Source of the DNA: JAWVEV01 sp033856535
GTDB lineage: Bacteria > Actinomycetota > Thermoleophilia > Miltoncostaeales > Miltoncostaeaceae
Assembly: GCA_033856535.1 (NCBI GenBank)
Contig: JAWVEV010000059.1
Location: forward strand, 1 to 21,149
Direction of reading: 5' to 3'
Length of the DNA: 21,149 nucleotides
In this document: piece after piece, positions 20,998-21,149 of the stretch
How positions within the stretch are numbered: position 1 is the first letter of the stretch
How the letters are laid out: each line of letters begins with the position of its first letter
Made by a program: the position numbers and the translations under genes
Notes under the pieces: generated by a model
Seen by the model: the letters and a program-made list of their open reading frames with translations, nothing else
Told to the model about the DNA's origin: nothing
Databases searched by the model: none

Positions 20998-21149
20998 TCA
21001 GGCCGCGGCCCCCGCGACCTTGAGGAGCTTGCGGACGGCCTGCGTGGGCTGCGCGCCCTTCTGCAGCCAGTCGTTGGCCTTCTCGACGTCGATCTCGATG
21101 AGCGACGGGTTCAGCTGCGGGTTGTACCGGCCGATCGTCGCGATGTTGC
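20998..21149 (-). CDS. rpsP: 30S ribosomal protein S16, 5' end cut by window
   Basis: The last 50 residues of S16, a small-subunit protein needed for 30S assembly. The family pattern I-G-R-Y-N-P, then I-E-I-D-V-E-K-A, W-L-Q-K-G-A-Q-P-T and A-V-R-K-L-L-K is clear. The start lies beyond the right edge. It is the first gene seen of the rpsP-khpA-rimM-trmD operon. Confidence 0.95.
   Translation of the reverse strand, partial: NIATIGRYNPQLNPSLIEIDVEKANDWLQKGAQPTQAVRKLLKVAGAAA

Noticed and set aside
1..21149. CRISPR arrays, insertion sequences, tRNA genes, prophage or toxin-antitoxin modules.
   Set aside because: No regularly spaced repeats, transposase motifs, terminal repeats or cloverleaf-like segments were noticed on either strand.

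Overview
The window is very GC-rich, with GTG starts, many 1-4 base start/stop overlaps and several probable leaderless genes. These traits, a PafB-PafC type WYL regulator and the ribosomal gene order point to an actinobacterium, perhaps a deep lineage such as Thermoleophilia. The lineage is inferred; no rRNA or marker comparison was possible. No tRNA, rRNA, CRISPR array, insertion sequence or prophage was seen.

Left part (1-6865). A minus-strand run reads, in transcription order: an isocitrate/isopropylmalate-dehydrogenase-like enzyme, a MauE-like membrane protein, a Tat-exported protein with 24 cysteines that resembles the methylamine dehydrogenase small subunit, and a MauD-like thioredoxin-fold protein cut by the window edge. 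The last three overlap by 4 bases and look like an exported cysteine-rich protein with its own disulfide-making partners; this is the most unusual system here. Upstream of them are a small barrel-like protein and a TetR-glycosyltransferase pair with a perfect operator palindrome against the tetR start codon. An unknown helical protein, a CoA-pyrophosphatase-type Nudix hydrolase and a small unknown protein follow.

Middle (6888-12850, plus strand). A UbiA-family prenyltransferase precedes a fused PafBC-type DNA-damage regulator. Then comes a three-gene ProV/ProW-type ABC importer (permease, ATPase-CBS, permease) joined by 4-base overlaps. No substrate-binding protein is encoded beside it, and the ATPase has lost several catalytic motif residues.

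Right part (12914-21149). This is the conserved bacterial rpsP neighbourhood: rpsP, khpA, rimM, trmD, rplS and rnhB on the minus strand, and comM-dprA further left. A plus-strand block (VOC protein, enolase-superfamily enzyme, yraN, methyltransferase) lies between rnhB and comM. rimM has no ATG, GTG or TTG in a suitable place and appears to begin at CTG.

Most intergenic gaps are under 100 bases. The two larger ones (7920-8063 and 15591-15723) hold promoter-like or ribosome-binding signals described below.
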